A DNA stretch of 64,000 nt from Erpobdella octoculata (GCA_963978895.1 OZ022244.1:30337175-30401174), one strand, 5' to 3'. Positions 1 through 31,329 are shown, counted from the stretch's first letter. The notes: generated by a model from the sequence alone, not told the origin. A program made the numbers and translations.

Positions 1-215
1 AAATAAATTAGAATATATATATTTAAATATAAATAAATTAGAATATATATTCAAATATAAATAAATTAGAATATATATATTCAAATATAAATAAATTAGA
101 ATATATATTCAAATATAAATAAATTAGAATATATATTCAAATATAAATAAATTAGAATATATATTCAAATATAAACAAATTAGAATATATATTCAAATAC
201 AAATAAATTAGAATA
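1..215. repeat. AT-rich 28-30 bp minisatellite
   Basis: About eight head-to-tail copies of a 28-30 bp unit beginning AAATAAATTAGAATATATAT. It lies inside the WDR43 gene, downstream (in transcript sense) of the last exon visible here. Confidence 0.85.
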
Positions 216-3200
216 TTTAATTCAGAACGAACCTGCGTGTCAAGGACGTTTTTCATTCGTCCGACGAGTTCGAAAATGTTTTTAAACGTCGACATCGAGA
301 CGCCAGACGTCACGATCGGTTCGAGAATGCGTTTGCAAGTTGGCTTGGATAATGAAGAAAAAAAAACACATTAAAATTGATAATACAATTCAAATGTTTA
401 TATCAATAATGCAAATGTATATTTAATAATTAATGCTTATATCAATAATTAATATGTTTATATCAATAATTCAAATGCTTATATCAATAATTCAAATGTT
501 TTTATCAATAATTAAAATGTTTGTATCAATAAATTAAATGTTTATATCATCAATTAGGTAATATATTTTTAACTAATATTAAATAATAACACTGTCTGTA
601 ACATGTTAGATGTAATTATGTACATCACAGGTAAAAGATGTTATGACATTTTTGTAGAGTTACTTTTAAACTCATTAATATACATATCAAAAATAAAACG
701 TTGCTATATATATACTTACAGAAGTTATTTTAGATGTATGTACAGACGCAACGGCTCTCAGCCACATCTTCGCTGTTCGGCACCTGAGGCGATTCGAAAT
801 GAAAGAAAAACACATTTGAACAAAGGATATTATAATTACTTAAAAATAAATACAACACTTGTTAAAAAAAAATTTTTTTCTCGTTAAATCAAATTCTACC
901 ATTTATTTTATCGTATTTTTAAAATATTGTCCCGTCCCGTACGAGTATACCAAAACAAGTAAAATGTTGCCACCATCACTCCACTTGCCAGCCAATAGCA
1001 AAAGCCGTTACAGCCACCATTACAAAGACAGGAGACATATTGTACTAAATAATGATTTCTTTTTTATTATTGCATTGTTTCTCATAAGTTTTTAGGCAAA
1101 ATTAGATAACAATTGATGGTAGGGATGTGGGTGAATTTTAGATTACAAGATTTCTGGACATCCGGACAATTGAAAGTTAATAAAAACATGTACTTATTAC
1201 TCATCGTGTTGCATTGATATATCAAAGAAAAAACCTTTGTTGATTTGGTTTTGTGACCCTTTTATCGAGTTCCTGGATTAACGGTTCTATGCAGTCAGCC
1301 GGAAGATCCTTTATTGCAGACATTATCTGATCGCAGTTCGACGTCGCTAGAATTTCCTTTTTTTTTGTTTAAAAAAATTAATAATTTTAAAATAGTGATA
1401 AAAATAAGACTTATACATTCGTGGATATATCTACGTCGATTTCAATTATAGGCTAGAATAAAATATACAAACATACAAATATACATTAATGAAAATACTC
1501 ACATTACTACTCTTTATCAGCAAGAATACAATGAAGTCATAATATGTATATATTTAGTAAACAACAATATACTTCACGTCAAGCCTACATTTAGTATCTT
1601 CTTATTGTTATTTTTAAGAGCTTGCGCCAACGATGCGGTCGAAGTTTCTGGCTTTTCTTCGGCTGCAAGTCGCTCCCCGAATGTCATCTGCGAAGTCATA
1701 AATATATATTATTTAAAAGTAAACTTTATTTTTCAAGTTACATGTGCGAAGAAAGATATGGATGAGCTCGGCCTGAAGCGGCAGTCTGCCCTGGATCGTG
1801 ACTTGTGGAGGGGCCTGATATGGAAAAACGTCCAACCCTAGCATAGCGTGGAATAGGGACGTTTCAAAAATAAATGATGATGATGACATAAATTCAGTGT
1901 GTTGAACAATGGTTGTCATTTGTTTCTTCTACCAGCAGGTTTTTCCACAGGGATTTGTGAAACACCCTTTAACCTCATCACATGGGTATGCGCATGCTGT
2001 GTCAGCTTGATTTACATATGTTTCAAGAACCTAGCTTATATAAATATCAGTAATAAGACGGCTTACCTCTCCAATTTCAGCGTTGTGAACAGCCACTCCA
2101 GCCTTAAGATACATAAATAGGAATTATTATTAAGTAAAAAAATAATTTAATTGTTTTTTACTCATAACTCTTTTTAAAAAACATATAAGTGCATAAAATT
2201 CTAGAGCAAGATTTATTACTTCAACAACTCGACTTCCGTTGATTTTCCTGTCCGTACGATGAAGCTTGTCTTTCAACTGGTCTGGAGACTGAAATAATAA
2301 TAGTAACGATGTTTACATTTAAAACTACTTACTATTATTTACTTTTACAACTGCTTATAATCATTTACTTTTAAAGCTACCTACCAGCCTTATTGAACTT
2401 AGAAAATTTTCAAAGTTAATTCAATTTTAATAAACAAGAAGTTTATCTGATCACAGCGAGCACAATTTACGAGGATTAAAAAAGCGTGCACAATGAGCCA
2501 CTCGAAAATAAAATATCACCTCATTCTAACAAATATAAGCAGCATTCACACACATGAACGTCAGACATAAAAGTACACCTTAAAAATTATTATGCCATTA
2601 CAGGTACAGTGGAGTACCAGGTAAGACATGAGATTTTATCTGTAAAAGTACATCTCAAAGAATTTTATGCCATTACAGTTACAGAGGAGTACCAGGTGAA
2701 TTACATCTCATAATTTCTTGAATCAAGAAGTTTACTTTTATTACGCGGGTCAACTCAGCTTTCCATTCAACGATCCTCTTCCGGAGCATACCGACTTAAG
2801 CACCAGATAACTCGGTAAGATGTTGCACGATTTTCATATAATAAACAGCCAACACGAAAGCGACTAGTCATCCAAAACAGGCCCTCTCCTGACACTACTG
2901 AAGTCACTGGCATTTGTGAAACAACACATTGTCATTACAATATATTATTAGAAACAGCTTCACGCGATCGGTAATTGCAAAACGCGACAAGAAACTGTAA
3001 ACTAACGATCGTCTCGAAAACAGGCACAATGAAATCTTCGTAGACCACGCACAGAGAACCATCGGACGGATTGAAACTCGATGCAACGATCGGAAGAATT
3101 CTTTCTTTTTCTCCGTTCTGAGTGACGATGGTTGTCAGCTGTTTCGCTTTCAACGGCTTTTTGTGTCGCCTTCAAAAAAATCAATATACTAACTATTTAT

Positions 3201-6200
3201 ATAATATATTTATTATTATGCTTATTTACTTATTTATTACAATATAAATACAAAAATAAATGCAGTTTATAGTAAGAAATGAATTATTTATATAATATAT
3301 TTATTATTATGTTTATTTACTTATTTATATAATATATTTATTATTATGCTTATTTACTTATTTATTATAATATAAATACAAAACTAAATGCAGTTTATAG
3401 TAAGAAATGAATTATTTATATAATATATTTATTATCATGCTTATTTACTTATTTATTATAATATAAATACAAAAATAAATGCAGTTTATAGTAAGAAATG
3501 AATTATTTATATAATATATTTATTATTATGTTTATTTACTTATTTATATAATATATTTATTATTATGCTTATTTACTTATTTATTATAATATAAATACAA
3601 AACTAAATGCAGTTTATAGTAAGAAATGAATTATTTATATAATATATTTATTATCATGCTTATTTACTTATTTATTATAATATAAATACAAAAATAAATG
3701 CAGTTTATAGTAAGAAATGAAACAAGTAACTTCAAATACTGACCCGTTTAACACACTTTCGTAGAAGGCGATCTTTCCTTTCTTTGTGACGATGACCATT
3801 TGAACTACCTGCACATCAAACGGGAATCAAAGATAAAAAAAGAACAATCTAACACGACTCATAGACTAACTAACTATTTATGCACAACCTAAAAGAATAT
3901 TAAAAACCTGTTTATTGGACGAAGAAGTAAGAATGCTCATTTGAACTGGCTCGTCCGGGACGGTAAATGTTGCTAGGAGATCTGTTGACGTTGGGTCTGT
4001 TTTACTGATTTGTCTAAAAAAAAAAGTAAAATAACATTATACTTAATCAAAAATAATTTTAAATATTAAAATAACAAATAATGTAGGTTTTAATGTCATT
4101 AAATTTATTGAAGTCAAGAAACAAAACACAGCATCGCAACAAATTAAAATAAAACTCTTTTTATTTTTTTTTCAGGAAAAATTCCATTTGTTTCATCTTA
4201 CATTTTAATACAAATTCAATTTGAAACCGAGAGACATCACCTGACAGAGATTTCCTTTCCACCCTTGACCATGGAGAGAACGTAACTTCCCATGATCGAC
4301 TTGTGCTTGTCGTTCGCAGCGTCTTCCAGGCGATCGTCGCATTCCATGGAGTCGTCGCAGTTCCGACTGTCGTTCGGCTGACACGCGCTCGGAATCTCGA
4401 ATATCCTCGTCACTTCGGCCTCGATTCCGGAAAACGTCTGTTTGATAACGACAAACGAGATTAAAGTTACGTGCCGTTATGTCGAAAACTCAAACTCTGA
4501 CCAATGGAAAAAGTAAAATAATAAAACGAAATTTGACCCAACCTGTAAAACTTTCCTCGACTTCAAATCCCACAGCTGAATGTTTCTGCCGGCCGTCAGC
4601 AGGTGTCGCTGTGAGTGACAGAGCGTCAGTGAAGTCAACTGTCCTTGATCGCTTTTCCATTTGCTGGTGACGAAAAAAAGGCGATTATTTATTAATGAAA
4701 TGCAAACATATTAACGTAAAAAACTTTTGAGTTTTTTATTTTAGTTTTAAGTATGTTACTATCAGCCGATCCACAGCTTGAAATAGAAATTACAAAGAAT
4801 GCTTGTTTGTATTATGAATTGCTAACAGTTGACTGCTGATATGGAACGGGGGATTGAAAGTACATCTGAGAGTAATCAATTAAATAATTACACTGAAAAA
4901 TCATAAATGATATAAAACTTTCCCATGAAAGCAAGCAAACAATATCAGATTGTTGTAGCATAAATTTACTGTCCCAATACACCAGCACGTGTTTGAAGCG
5001 GGAAAGTGTGTAATCACGTGACATTGTAATTGGGAAAGTGTGTAATCACGTGACATTGTATTTGGAACATAAAACAGTCAAAACAATCTGGCTTTAAAGA
5101 AAGTCATTTTGCTCGAGATAATGAAAATCCGCTGTCATTTTTTTTTAAAGATGTAACTCATTTAACTTGATAACAATCTGAAAATTCAGTCACTGTAGCA
5201 GCAACGTTACCCCGAACCGCATAACATTTTTTGTAGAAAATATCACATCTGGTAGCTCAAAACAAGAAAAGATATTAAGGTCGTAAACTCACTGTTTAAT
5301 GCTCGATTTGTTGACATCCCAATCGATGATGTACCCGTCATCTGAGCAGCTGTACAACCTCGAGCCGTCCGATTTCCATGCCAGTCCCGTTACTCGACCG
5401 CTGTGGCCGCCCGACTGGAAAAAAATAGAGAAAAAAAAATCGATTCATAAGCAAAAAATTACGTTAAGAATTAGATAAATATTAAAAAAAAAAACTTTTT
5501 AGTCAAATATGCTGAAAAGTTTAACTAAAACAAATGTTTCCAAGCAATCCCAATTGTACGATCATAACTGAACTACGTAATTAGGTAGTACCGAGCATAA
5601 CTGATAAATTTATAGTTGTAAGTAGAGATGTGATTATTTAGAGATAAAAAAAAGAGGAGTAGAAGTTAGAAAACTCTGAAAGAATGTGCTGAATGGGATA
5701 TGGATTTGCCTGGTCTAACATGGCAGTCAGCCCTGGATCGTGACTTGCGAAACAACTTATTAATGTGGAGAAACTGTTCAACTCTAATTCAGCCACATTT
5801 AAAAAATAATTTACGATTAGTACTTTAAAAATAACAAAAGCAAGTAAAAACAATAGATTTCTTCTTACCAACTGATAATGAAGGGTTGCTTCTTCCAAAC
5901 CGTACAGTAATATCGAACCATCCGAAGTACCTACAGCAATCAGATAATGTTCATCAATCACAACTTCTTCTTCTAACCGTCTCTTCTTTTTCTTGGGACT
6001 CTGAAAAATTTAAAATTATGGTATTATAAAAATATACTAGTTTTGATTAAGATTAAGGAACGTTGCTAAATGACAGTTACATTGTATTGGTAGTGGCTGA
6101 AAACACACAAATACGTTTAAAAAAAAAGATTATTCACCTTAATAGCTTGAGCAGCAATTTTAACATTTGTAGGACCCCAAGATAAACATGTGCATCGGAT

Positions 6201-6356
6201 CGATGATAGATTTTGTGAGCCATGAACATACTCTTGCTTTAAAGTACCCGTTGCGACATCCCAAAATTTCAAAACCCCGTTCAAATCAGAATGACAAAGA
6301 TATCGTGAATCTTTTGTAAACTCAATAACTGGCTCAAATTTTGTATCGGACGCCAT
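1..6356 (-). CDS. WDR43: WDR43/UTP5-like WD40 nucleolar protein, 3' end outside window
   Basis: Homologue of WDR43 (yeast Utp5), a subunit of the t-UTP/SSU-processome complex that binds pre-rRNA and supports 18S rRNA synthesis in the nucleolus. Exons, in transcript order: 6138-6356, 5869-6000, 5293-5414, 4543-4663, 4241-4437, 3908-4013, 3744-3808, 3007-3169, 2220-2288, 2067-2102, 1589-1687, 1235-1356, 720-783, 233-343, then off the left edge. Every junction keeps frame. The N-terminal exons encode WD40 blades (LNGVLKFWDVATG; SDGSILLYGLEEATLHYQL; LYSCSDDGYIIDWDV; LLTAGRNIQLWDLKSRKVLQ; a FTVPDEPVQMSI stretch). Exons 11-14 encode the C-terminal Utp12 domain (MTFGERLA; LPADCIEPLIQELDKRV; MWLRAVASVHTS; FKNIFELVGRMKNVL). 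The ATG at 6356 is chosen because the next upstream in-frame ATG (6386) adds only ten unconserved residues. Exon 12 has a weak A-rich acceptor. About 70 residues between the propeller and the Utp12 domain of human WDR43 have no visible counterpart, so an exon may be hidden in 2289-3006. Confidence 0.9.
393..560. repeat. AT-rich ~22 bp minisatellite
   Basis: Seven or eight degenerate copies of a unit resembling AATGTTTATATCAATAATTC, between two exons of the WDR43 homologue. Confidence 0.75.
2565..2700. repeat. two-copy ~75 bp tandem duplication
   Basis: Two diverged copies sharing TATGCCATTACAG and GGAGTACCAGGT, about 74 bp apart, in the longest visible WDR43 intron. No coding potential seen. 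Confidence 0.6.
3190..3722. repeat. AT-rich satellite with 218-bp higher-order period
   Basis: Short monomers of about 90 bp (start ~3193, 3410, 3628) alternate with long monomers of about 128 bp (start ~3282, 3500). The long form carries an extra internal ATATATTTATTATTATG block. Repeat period of the pair is 218 bp. The array fills the intron between exons 3744-3808 and 3007-3169 of WDR43. Confidence 0.85.
4998..5060. repeat. 32-bp duplication carrying TCACGTGA
   Basis: Two tandem copies of GGGAAAGTGTGTAATCACGT plus following GACATTGTA, each with a palindromic TCACGTGA E-box, in a WDR43 intron (4664-5292). Confidence 0.7.
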
Positions 6357-6364
6357 TTTTCGCC

Positions 6365-6370
6365 CACGTG
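6365..6370. promoter_or_regulatory. CACGTG E-box just upstream of the WDR43 start
   Basis: Perfect CACGTG nine bases upstream of the WDR43 ATG (6356). Myc/Max and USF-type bHLH-zip factors bind this motif, and E-boxes near the start are common in ribosome-biogenesis genes. Functional use is inferred. Confidence 0.5.
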
Positions 6371-6814
6371 AGCGGTGCGACCACACTATTTATCGTTTTA
6401 GAAAATACAAAGATAAATATGTAAATACAATGACATGCAATTGTTGTGTGCAGTTAAAAAATACTACACATACTGATGAACACAATTTGCTGTTTCAAAA
6501 AAACTGATCTAATATTTAAAAAATCAAAACTGCAGCAAAAAACATTTTATAAACATTTTTTTAAATCTTGCCACTGCAGAAATTATGGAATCAATTTTTA
6601 TCAATTTATAAAGCGCTTTTTCTGGCGAGGCATTTAAAGCGCTCGGCTATGAATTGATCGAAAAGTTATAAGATAGATATTCTTCACATTTCTGGACGAT
6701 GTTTTCCTACAACTGTTGGTCTTTTTTGTCGGGAATTGATTACTGCAAATCACTTCCTGGTACTATCCTTTCTTCAAAGCTTTTAATTTGACTTTTAAAT
6801 TGTCTACTCTAGTC

Positions 6815-6946
6815 CATGGAATTCTAGATAGGTACGATATACTGACAGATATACTAGATATACTGTCAGTATATCTAGAATTCTAGATAGGTACGATATA
6901 CTGACAGATATACTAGATATACTGTCAGTATATCTAGAATTCCATG
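6815..6946. repeat. tandem pair of 59-bp palindromes
   Basis: Two copies (starting 6821 and 6880) of a 59-bp unit containing ATACTGACAGATATACTAGA, itself nearly palindromic. The whole block is bounded by the inverted pair CATGGAATTCTAGATA (6815-6830) and TATCTAGAATTCCATG (6931-6946). It could form a long hairpin or cruciform. Confidence 0.85.
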
Positions 6947-7084
6947 TCTAGTCTCACAGACTCGCACACTTATCTGCAGTAGCGGATATAGGTTTTGCAG
7001 GGGGGGGGGAAGTGGAACAAGAAATTTATAAAGGCGCCTGAGAAACCTTTGGCTTTAGTTATATACATATAATTTTTTCTTTAT

Positions 7085-7345
7085 AAATTGCTCCATTGAA
7101 TATTATAGTCTATTTTTGGCATTAAAACTTTTTTTTTAAAGTCCTTCAAAACGTCTTTTGGAGTAAAAATATCATTTGAATCAAATAAGCTCCTTTTCTC
7201 TGTAACTCTCTTCCTACATCTCTTACTAACTCTACTTCTCTCACAGTTTTCCGTCGTGGACTTAAAACATCTATTTAATAAGTTCATGTCCGAGCGCTAT
7301 TGAACGCTACGGAAATAGCGCTATACAAATACAATTGATTGATTG
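7085..7345 (+). mobile_element. 5'-truncated LINE 3' end (CR1/L2-like)
   Basis: Forward translation gives remnants of the LINE reverse-transcriptase C-terminus (CNSLPTSLTNSTSLTVFRRG), then a short 3' UTR with TAGCGCTATACAAAT and a tail of ATTG repeats. Copies at 28008-28165 and 31330-31735 confirm a family. Clade assignment to CR1/L2 is by general resemblance only. Confidence 0.7.
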
Positions 7346-7524
7346 AAGCTTGAAATAAATGATTAAGAAGGCTTGATATAAATACATTTTTTTGTTTTGA
7401 ATAAAGTTTGCGACAGTGTGTTTTCAAATTCATTTCCAAACTTACTATTATATATAAACTCCTCTTATTTGATATTATTTCTAGTGAGAACCCGCCGAAA
7501 ACAAATACATTTTTATTAATTTAT

Positions 7525-7745
7525 CAACATCGTGGTTTTGTGACTGCAGAGTCATCTATAATTTGTTTGAATAGTTTATAGTCCTTTATACCAAGTGTTT
7601 CAAGACTGGGGTAGAAATTACCAACATATTTCCCATCGCGGATCATAATTATAAATTATTAATTTGATCCTATTTTCGTTTCCCTCCTCCTTTATCCAGG
7701 CCTGGGACTGGCTCGCAATTAGCGAGGTGGAGTTGTTGCAAACTG
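7525..7745 (-). repeat. dispersed repeat family, copy 1
   Basis: The reverse complement matches 47190-47352: both contain CTGGATAAAGGAGGAGGGAA, ATCAAATTAA and, about 110 bases on, AGGACTATAAACTATT. No coding potential; SINE-sized. It abuts a TA microsatellite. Confidence 0.7.
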
Positions 7746-7758
7746 TAACCCTCTGGCA

Positions 7759-7760
<2 letters not shown>

Positions 7761-7821
<61 letters not shown>
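7761..7821. repeat. (TA)n microsatellite
   Basis: About 30 uninterrupted TA units at the edge of the dispersed repeat just to its left. Confidence 0.95.
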
Positions 7822-7825
<4 letters not shown>

Positions 7826-8965
7826 CGCTGATCACTGACTCACTCACTCATTCGGGAACGCTCGCTTTTTATTATTTCTTGTGTGTTTATAATTTATTTA
7901 TATTTTTTCAGATTTTAAAATGGGTATATTTCACTATATTATGACTATACTAGGTAGTTGTAAAGCGACTAAGGCGCCCGTCAAATTTAAATTGATATTT
8001 AGTTTTTATTTTCTACTTTTTAGATTTTTTTTCAACACCATCTAGGGCATCTAGCGAATGTAATAAAAACCTAATACGCCTGTGTGTGGCTCCGACAGAA
8101 ACTGATCAAGCTTATTTTTTTCATTGGTTCACACCACGTAACATTTAAATCTATCAACTTTGCCTGAGGATCGGTCTTAGTAAAGATCCATTATATTTTA
8201 TTCTAAACTGCAATCTTATTTAGTTTTTTTGGCGCTGTATTGCTTTAATAATAGCGGGTAAAGTTTATAATGTTTATATGATAGTTTTTGCTGCACTGCA
8301 CTGAATGGCTTTATAATAAGTTCTCCAAACAATCTACATAAAGCTTTTAAGGGGGTTTCCCGGTGATGGTTTTATCGCTGCTCGATGTCTTCCATAAATC
8401 ATAAATAGGTATGGCCAAAACACATAAATAATAAAGTGATTGTGTAAAAAGAGAAAAACATGAGAACTGTCACATTTGACGATAGAATGCATTTTAGTGA
8501 TGTCATCTATGACACTTAAGTGTCTTAATTGCATTTTTTTTGACAGCAAACGAATTAAAAACGTTTAAAAAAATCAGTTATTTTTTTACATTTTTTCAAA
8601 TTACTTTTTTAATATATTAGTTTTTTTTATTATGTTTATAGTTTGTTCATTGAACCAATCTCCATGATAAATTGATGTGTTTTGTCCTTTGTTTTCAGGT
8701 TTTGCTCAGATGAATTAATCAACAAGTAGGTATTGCAAATCTAATTTCTAAATTTCTATTTAAATGCATAATTAAAGTCATACTAGTTATCATGAAAAAG
8801 CGTAAAATATAATTGATCAAGCTTAAAACACCAATCTATCGCATCATATTTTCAATAAAAATTGTTTGCCTCACTTGCAAACCAGCAGATCTGTTTTAGC
8901 GTTACATCACCCAATCAAAAATTTAGTTTTAAAATCGTTCTTTTTATGTTTCTTTAGATAAAAAA

Positions 8966-27655
<18,690 letters not shown>

Positions 27656-27764
27656 AATTTTCTGATATGCTGTCTAGAAAATTTGAGCTTGCAAATGCAC
27701 AAACAGGTTGTTTTAACCCTTTTTTTCCCTCTTACTCTCTTTCTTTCTCTCTAATTTGTTCTAA

Positions 27765-27772
27765 CTTATATA
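27765..27772 (-). promoter_or_regulatory. candidate TATA box of CES-A
   Basis: CCTATATAAG on the minus strand, about 110 bases upstream of the CES-A ATG at 27655. Confidence 0.4.
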
Positions 27773-28007
27773 GGCACGTTTACTTGTAAAAAAAATATCT
27801 GATATTTATATCACAGCACTTTCTCAAGGATTTGTTTACTATAAATATTTCCTAAACAGAAATGTTTATTACTTTTGAATTTTTTTATTCTTTATTAGAA
27901 AAAAAACATTTTTGAATAATTTATGAACAGAACAATTAAAAAAAAATTAAAGTAAAATTTTTTTCTTAAATTTTTTTTACTGATTAAAGTATAATGATCA
28001 ATCAATC

Positions 28008-28165
28008 AACTAATCGGTTGAATTTGTATAGCGCTATTTACTATCGTTTAATAGCGCTCGGACGCGAACTTATTAAATAAATAAGTTTTAAGTCCCCGAC
28101 GGAAAACTGTGAGAGAAGTAGGAAGAGCGTTTCAGAGAAAGGGACCAGAGTAGGAAAAAACTAAC
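28008..28165 (-). mobile_element. 5'-truncated LINE 3' end
   Basis: Minus strand encodes the LINE RT C-terminus, ALPTSLTVFRRGLKTYLFNK and FASERY then stop, with one Trp codon turned into TGA upstream. It ends with TAGCGCTATACAAATTC and a TTGATTGATTGATC tail. The region to 28490, with GATCGGATAACGGGAAGTGA, may be a second degenerate element. Confidence 0.75.
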
Positions 28166-29848
28166 CCATAAAAACAAAGTTTTTATTATAAATCCTTTAT
28201 ATACGATCCTAGATTTTTAATTACTAATTCCTTTTACAGCCCAGAGCCAAATTCAAAAATTAAAAATCCGTTAAAATTTGGTGTTTTTTGAAAAACTTAA
28301 TTATACAATATCCGATCAAACTGAAATTTTGATAGATTCAATTGTCTCGCAGCCCAAGTCGATGTGCCAAATTTCAGCTCGATCGGATAACGGGAAGTGA
28401 GTTAATTTTGAGACTCAAAGTTTGTGACCGACAGGAAGACAGACAATCGAAAATAATATAAAGGATTTAAAAAGAGCTTTTAGCAAAAAAAATGCTTAAC
28501 AGAAAAAATATGAAAGTGGTTAAAAGAGGAAGATCGAAGACCAGATTTAGTAGGGATTTTTATTAAGTTAGTTAGGTAGAGTGGAGTATAATGATGTCAT
28601 CCATTTTGTTTGATTCTGTTGAAAGTTTTTGACCTTTTAGCTAGTCAGGAAGTTAGGTAACAATTTATTACAAGATTTTGCCTCAACGGCAAACAGATAC
28701 CAGACAAGTGAAAGTAATTATAACCTTGTAAAATAACCTTGTAAAAACTACGTGCATGCATTAGCTTTTCAGAGTATAATAGCATGATAAAGAATGACAG
28801 GAGCAGATGCAGTGCCCGTTTTGGCAGCAGTTCAGTCTTTCGGGTTCCTGATGTCTCTTCAAGTCGCTGGAAACTGCCCGAACAAAATGGGTAGACCCAT
28901 ATCGCTGCCGGCTCCGGAAAGGGTAATTGAAGCTGCTGTTACGCAATAGATGCATTGCAGATGAACGATTTTATTGAATTTTTCAGTGCCTCCAAATTGA
29001 GATACAAAATCGGACTCAAAAACCATTTCATCAACCAGTTAAAGACATTGTTTAGGAATAATGTCAGGATAATGACAGGGCCTGCTGAGAATTTGAACTT
29101 TAAATGGATAGAGTTTGTCTGAGACATGGAACCCGGCATACGGCATAGTAACTACTGGAAGCCAAACCTAGCTTGTTTTCAGGCTGTCGCTTTCCTCTGG
29201 AGGCGATGTGCTACGTTGTAACTATTACCCAGCCGGTAGCCGAGGGCAATAAGCGGTAAAAGTGCAGTTGTCTCGTCGGTTTTGCCAAAACAATTTATAT
29301 TTCGATTAATTAATAAAGATGTACATATTTTCTAAAAGGTTAGAGTTAGGGCTAGGGCTAGGATTAGGGTTTAATTTTAGGTAGACATACGGCGGGACTG
29401 CCAGTACAGTTGTAATTTTACCGATTGCAACCACGACGAACTGCCGGGGCAATAGCAGCGACCGACGCAATAAGCATGCCGTGCAAAATAAAAAAAAATT
29501 TCTGTGCACTGGGGTTGTGCTATATAATTGGATGGGGTTGTAAAAATGCAATCTAATAGTGTAATTGGTTTTTCTTCGGTTTAACAAATCAAAAAGTTAT
29601 AAGCCAAAAACGATGATTTTCCGACAAAAATTGCATAAAATAAACCTTAGCTCTTCTTTGAGAGTTTATAACTTTTTTTAACTGCTGCACTGGGCATATC
29701 CACGACGCTTGTTTTTAGATAATTCAATTTCAAATCCAACGATGTAACTTTGGCTTCTATAACTTAATAAATAAAAAAGTTATCTAATAAAACGTCGGAA
29801 TGTATACCAATTTCTTCCAGCAAAACAAAACGTAAACAAACACTGAGG

Positions 29849-29908
29849 AGCGTACGATTGGACAAACGAGTCTGGCTTACTGCAGCTTGTCCAATCGTAT
29901 GCTCTCCA
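29849..29908. repeat. imperfect 18-bp hairpin
   Basis: AGCGTACGATTGGACAA and TTGTCCAATCGTATGCT form an inverted pair around a 24-base loop. Possible MITE core; no element ends identified. Confidence 0.55.
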
Positions 29909-31329
29909 GGAAGAAAAACTAATTAACCACAAACTACAAGGTTATTAGTTTTTTTTGCTAAAAAATTAATAAAATAATGTGTTGAATTTAATTTTTTTTG
30001 GCCTTGGAGAGGCATGGTAAATTTACAATGCAGTTCCGAACTCTAACAGCCTGATAAAAAAAAATACATCATCATTGCTGTCGACGTAATGCATTTTTGC
30101 ATTCCAACAAATGAGCACATCTCTAACACGCCAAATGATTCTAAACAGAAAGTGAGAAAAACAAGAAATAAATAAAATGGATGGCAACACGTGAGATTTT
30201 TTTTCTTGTAAAAAAAATCGTCTGCAAACTCGTGTTTTTGATTTAATTTTATACTTCAGAATGTTTCAGGCATCATTTACATCTAGCTGGTAGGAAGCTC
30301 GGTTAAAAGTTAATTACAAAATTCCGCTTAAACAGAAAAGATACAAGTGAAGTTAATTAATGAGCCTTGTGAAAAGATTTAAAAACTGTGAAAAACTGTC
30401 GTTTATTAATGGAAACAATTAACTAATTCATTACATCAAACGTAAAGGAAAATTCGTGATCAGAATTTTGAATAATTTGTGATAATTAAATATGGAAAAT
30501 TTCACAGCAGCAACGTAAAAGGTTTAGTAGTTCACAAGTCACGGAAAGATTTGAAACAGCAACAATAAAAATTGAATCAGTAAACAGTCGATTCGGTAAG
30601 ACTCAGAAACCGGTTTGACTTAAGGGGATGCTAAAGAAAAACTGAAGCAAATTTTCCATCAAACGTTTTTTTTGGTTACAACAAAACTTTTTTTCTTCTT
30701 AAGTTCTGATGGAAGCGAATTAGAGCTGGACCGGTTTTGGTTTTTTAAGTCGATATCGGTTTCAATTTTATTTTTCGATTTTTTAAAAGTTGAGGTCGGT
30801 TTCGGTTCCTCCATTTATCGCGATAACAATGTCGATTTCGATTTTTCGATAATCACAGTTTATTACACCATTTTGTAAACAGTAAATTAAAATAAACGAC
30901 AAAAGCTAAAGTACAAAAACGCTATCAACCTAGAGCTTTAAATAAAATTCGCTAGCAAGGCCATTTTAGTCATAGCTAAACAAAGTGCCGCAAATAAGGT
31001 AAAAAAAGTACTTGCTTTGAACTCGATGGTGTACGCTACAGTGTGTACTTTTCTGATCTGAATAAATTATTTTGTTGCGTAATTTGACGGGTAGAGTCCT
31101 GAAAAGTATGAGACAAAAAAATATTTGTTTCTTTCTTTGAGGACTCAATGCTGCACTTCGATCAGAAGAAATCAATCCAAAATTTGATAGCAGTCTCTCA
31201 CTCGCTTCTGAAGTTGCATATTTTTTAAAATGTGTCGTATTATGTTTAAAATTAAAAATCAAACATCTCACTCATAGTTAAAAAATCTTATTATAACCCC
31301 ACATAAGTTAGGTTAAAGATCTACTGCTA

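Larger units (their letters stand above)
6357..8965. other. spacer between WDR43 start and CES-A 3' end
   Basis: This spacer separates the 5' end of WDR43 from the 3' end of CES-A. It holds a palindromic duplication, a LINE 3' fragment, a dispersed repeat copy and a TA microsatellite, all listed separately. The remaining 6371-6810 and 7830-8960 are A+T rich with no convincing exon on either strand. Confidence 0.6.

Noticed and set aside
29340..29375. Telomere-like GGGCTAGGGCTAGGATTAGGG
   Set aside because: Only a few degenerate units; no sign of a chromosome end or interstitial telomeric tract.
30672..30878. 68-codon plus-strand frame
   Set aside because: T-rich, low complexity, derived from repeated TCGGTTT-like sequence.
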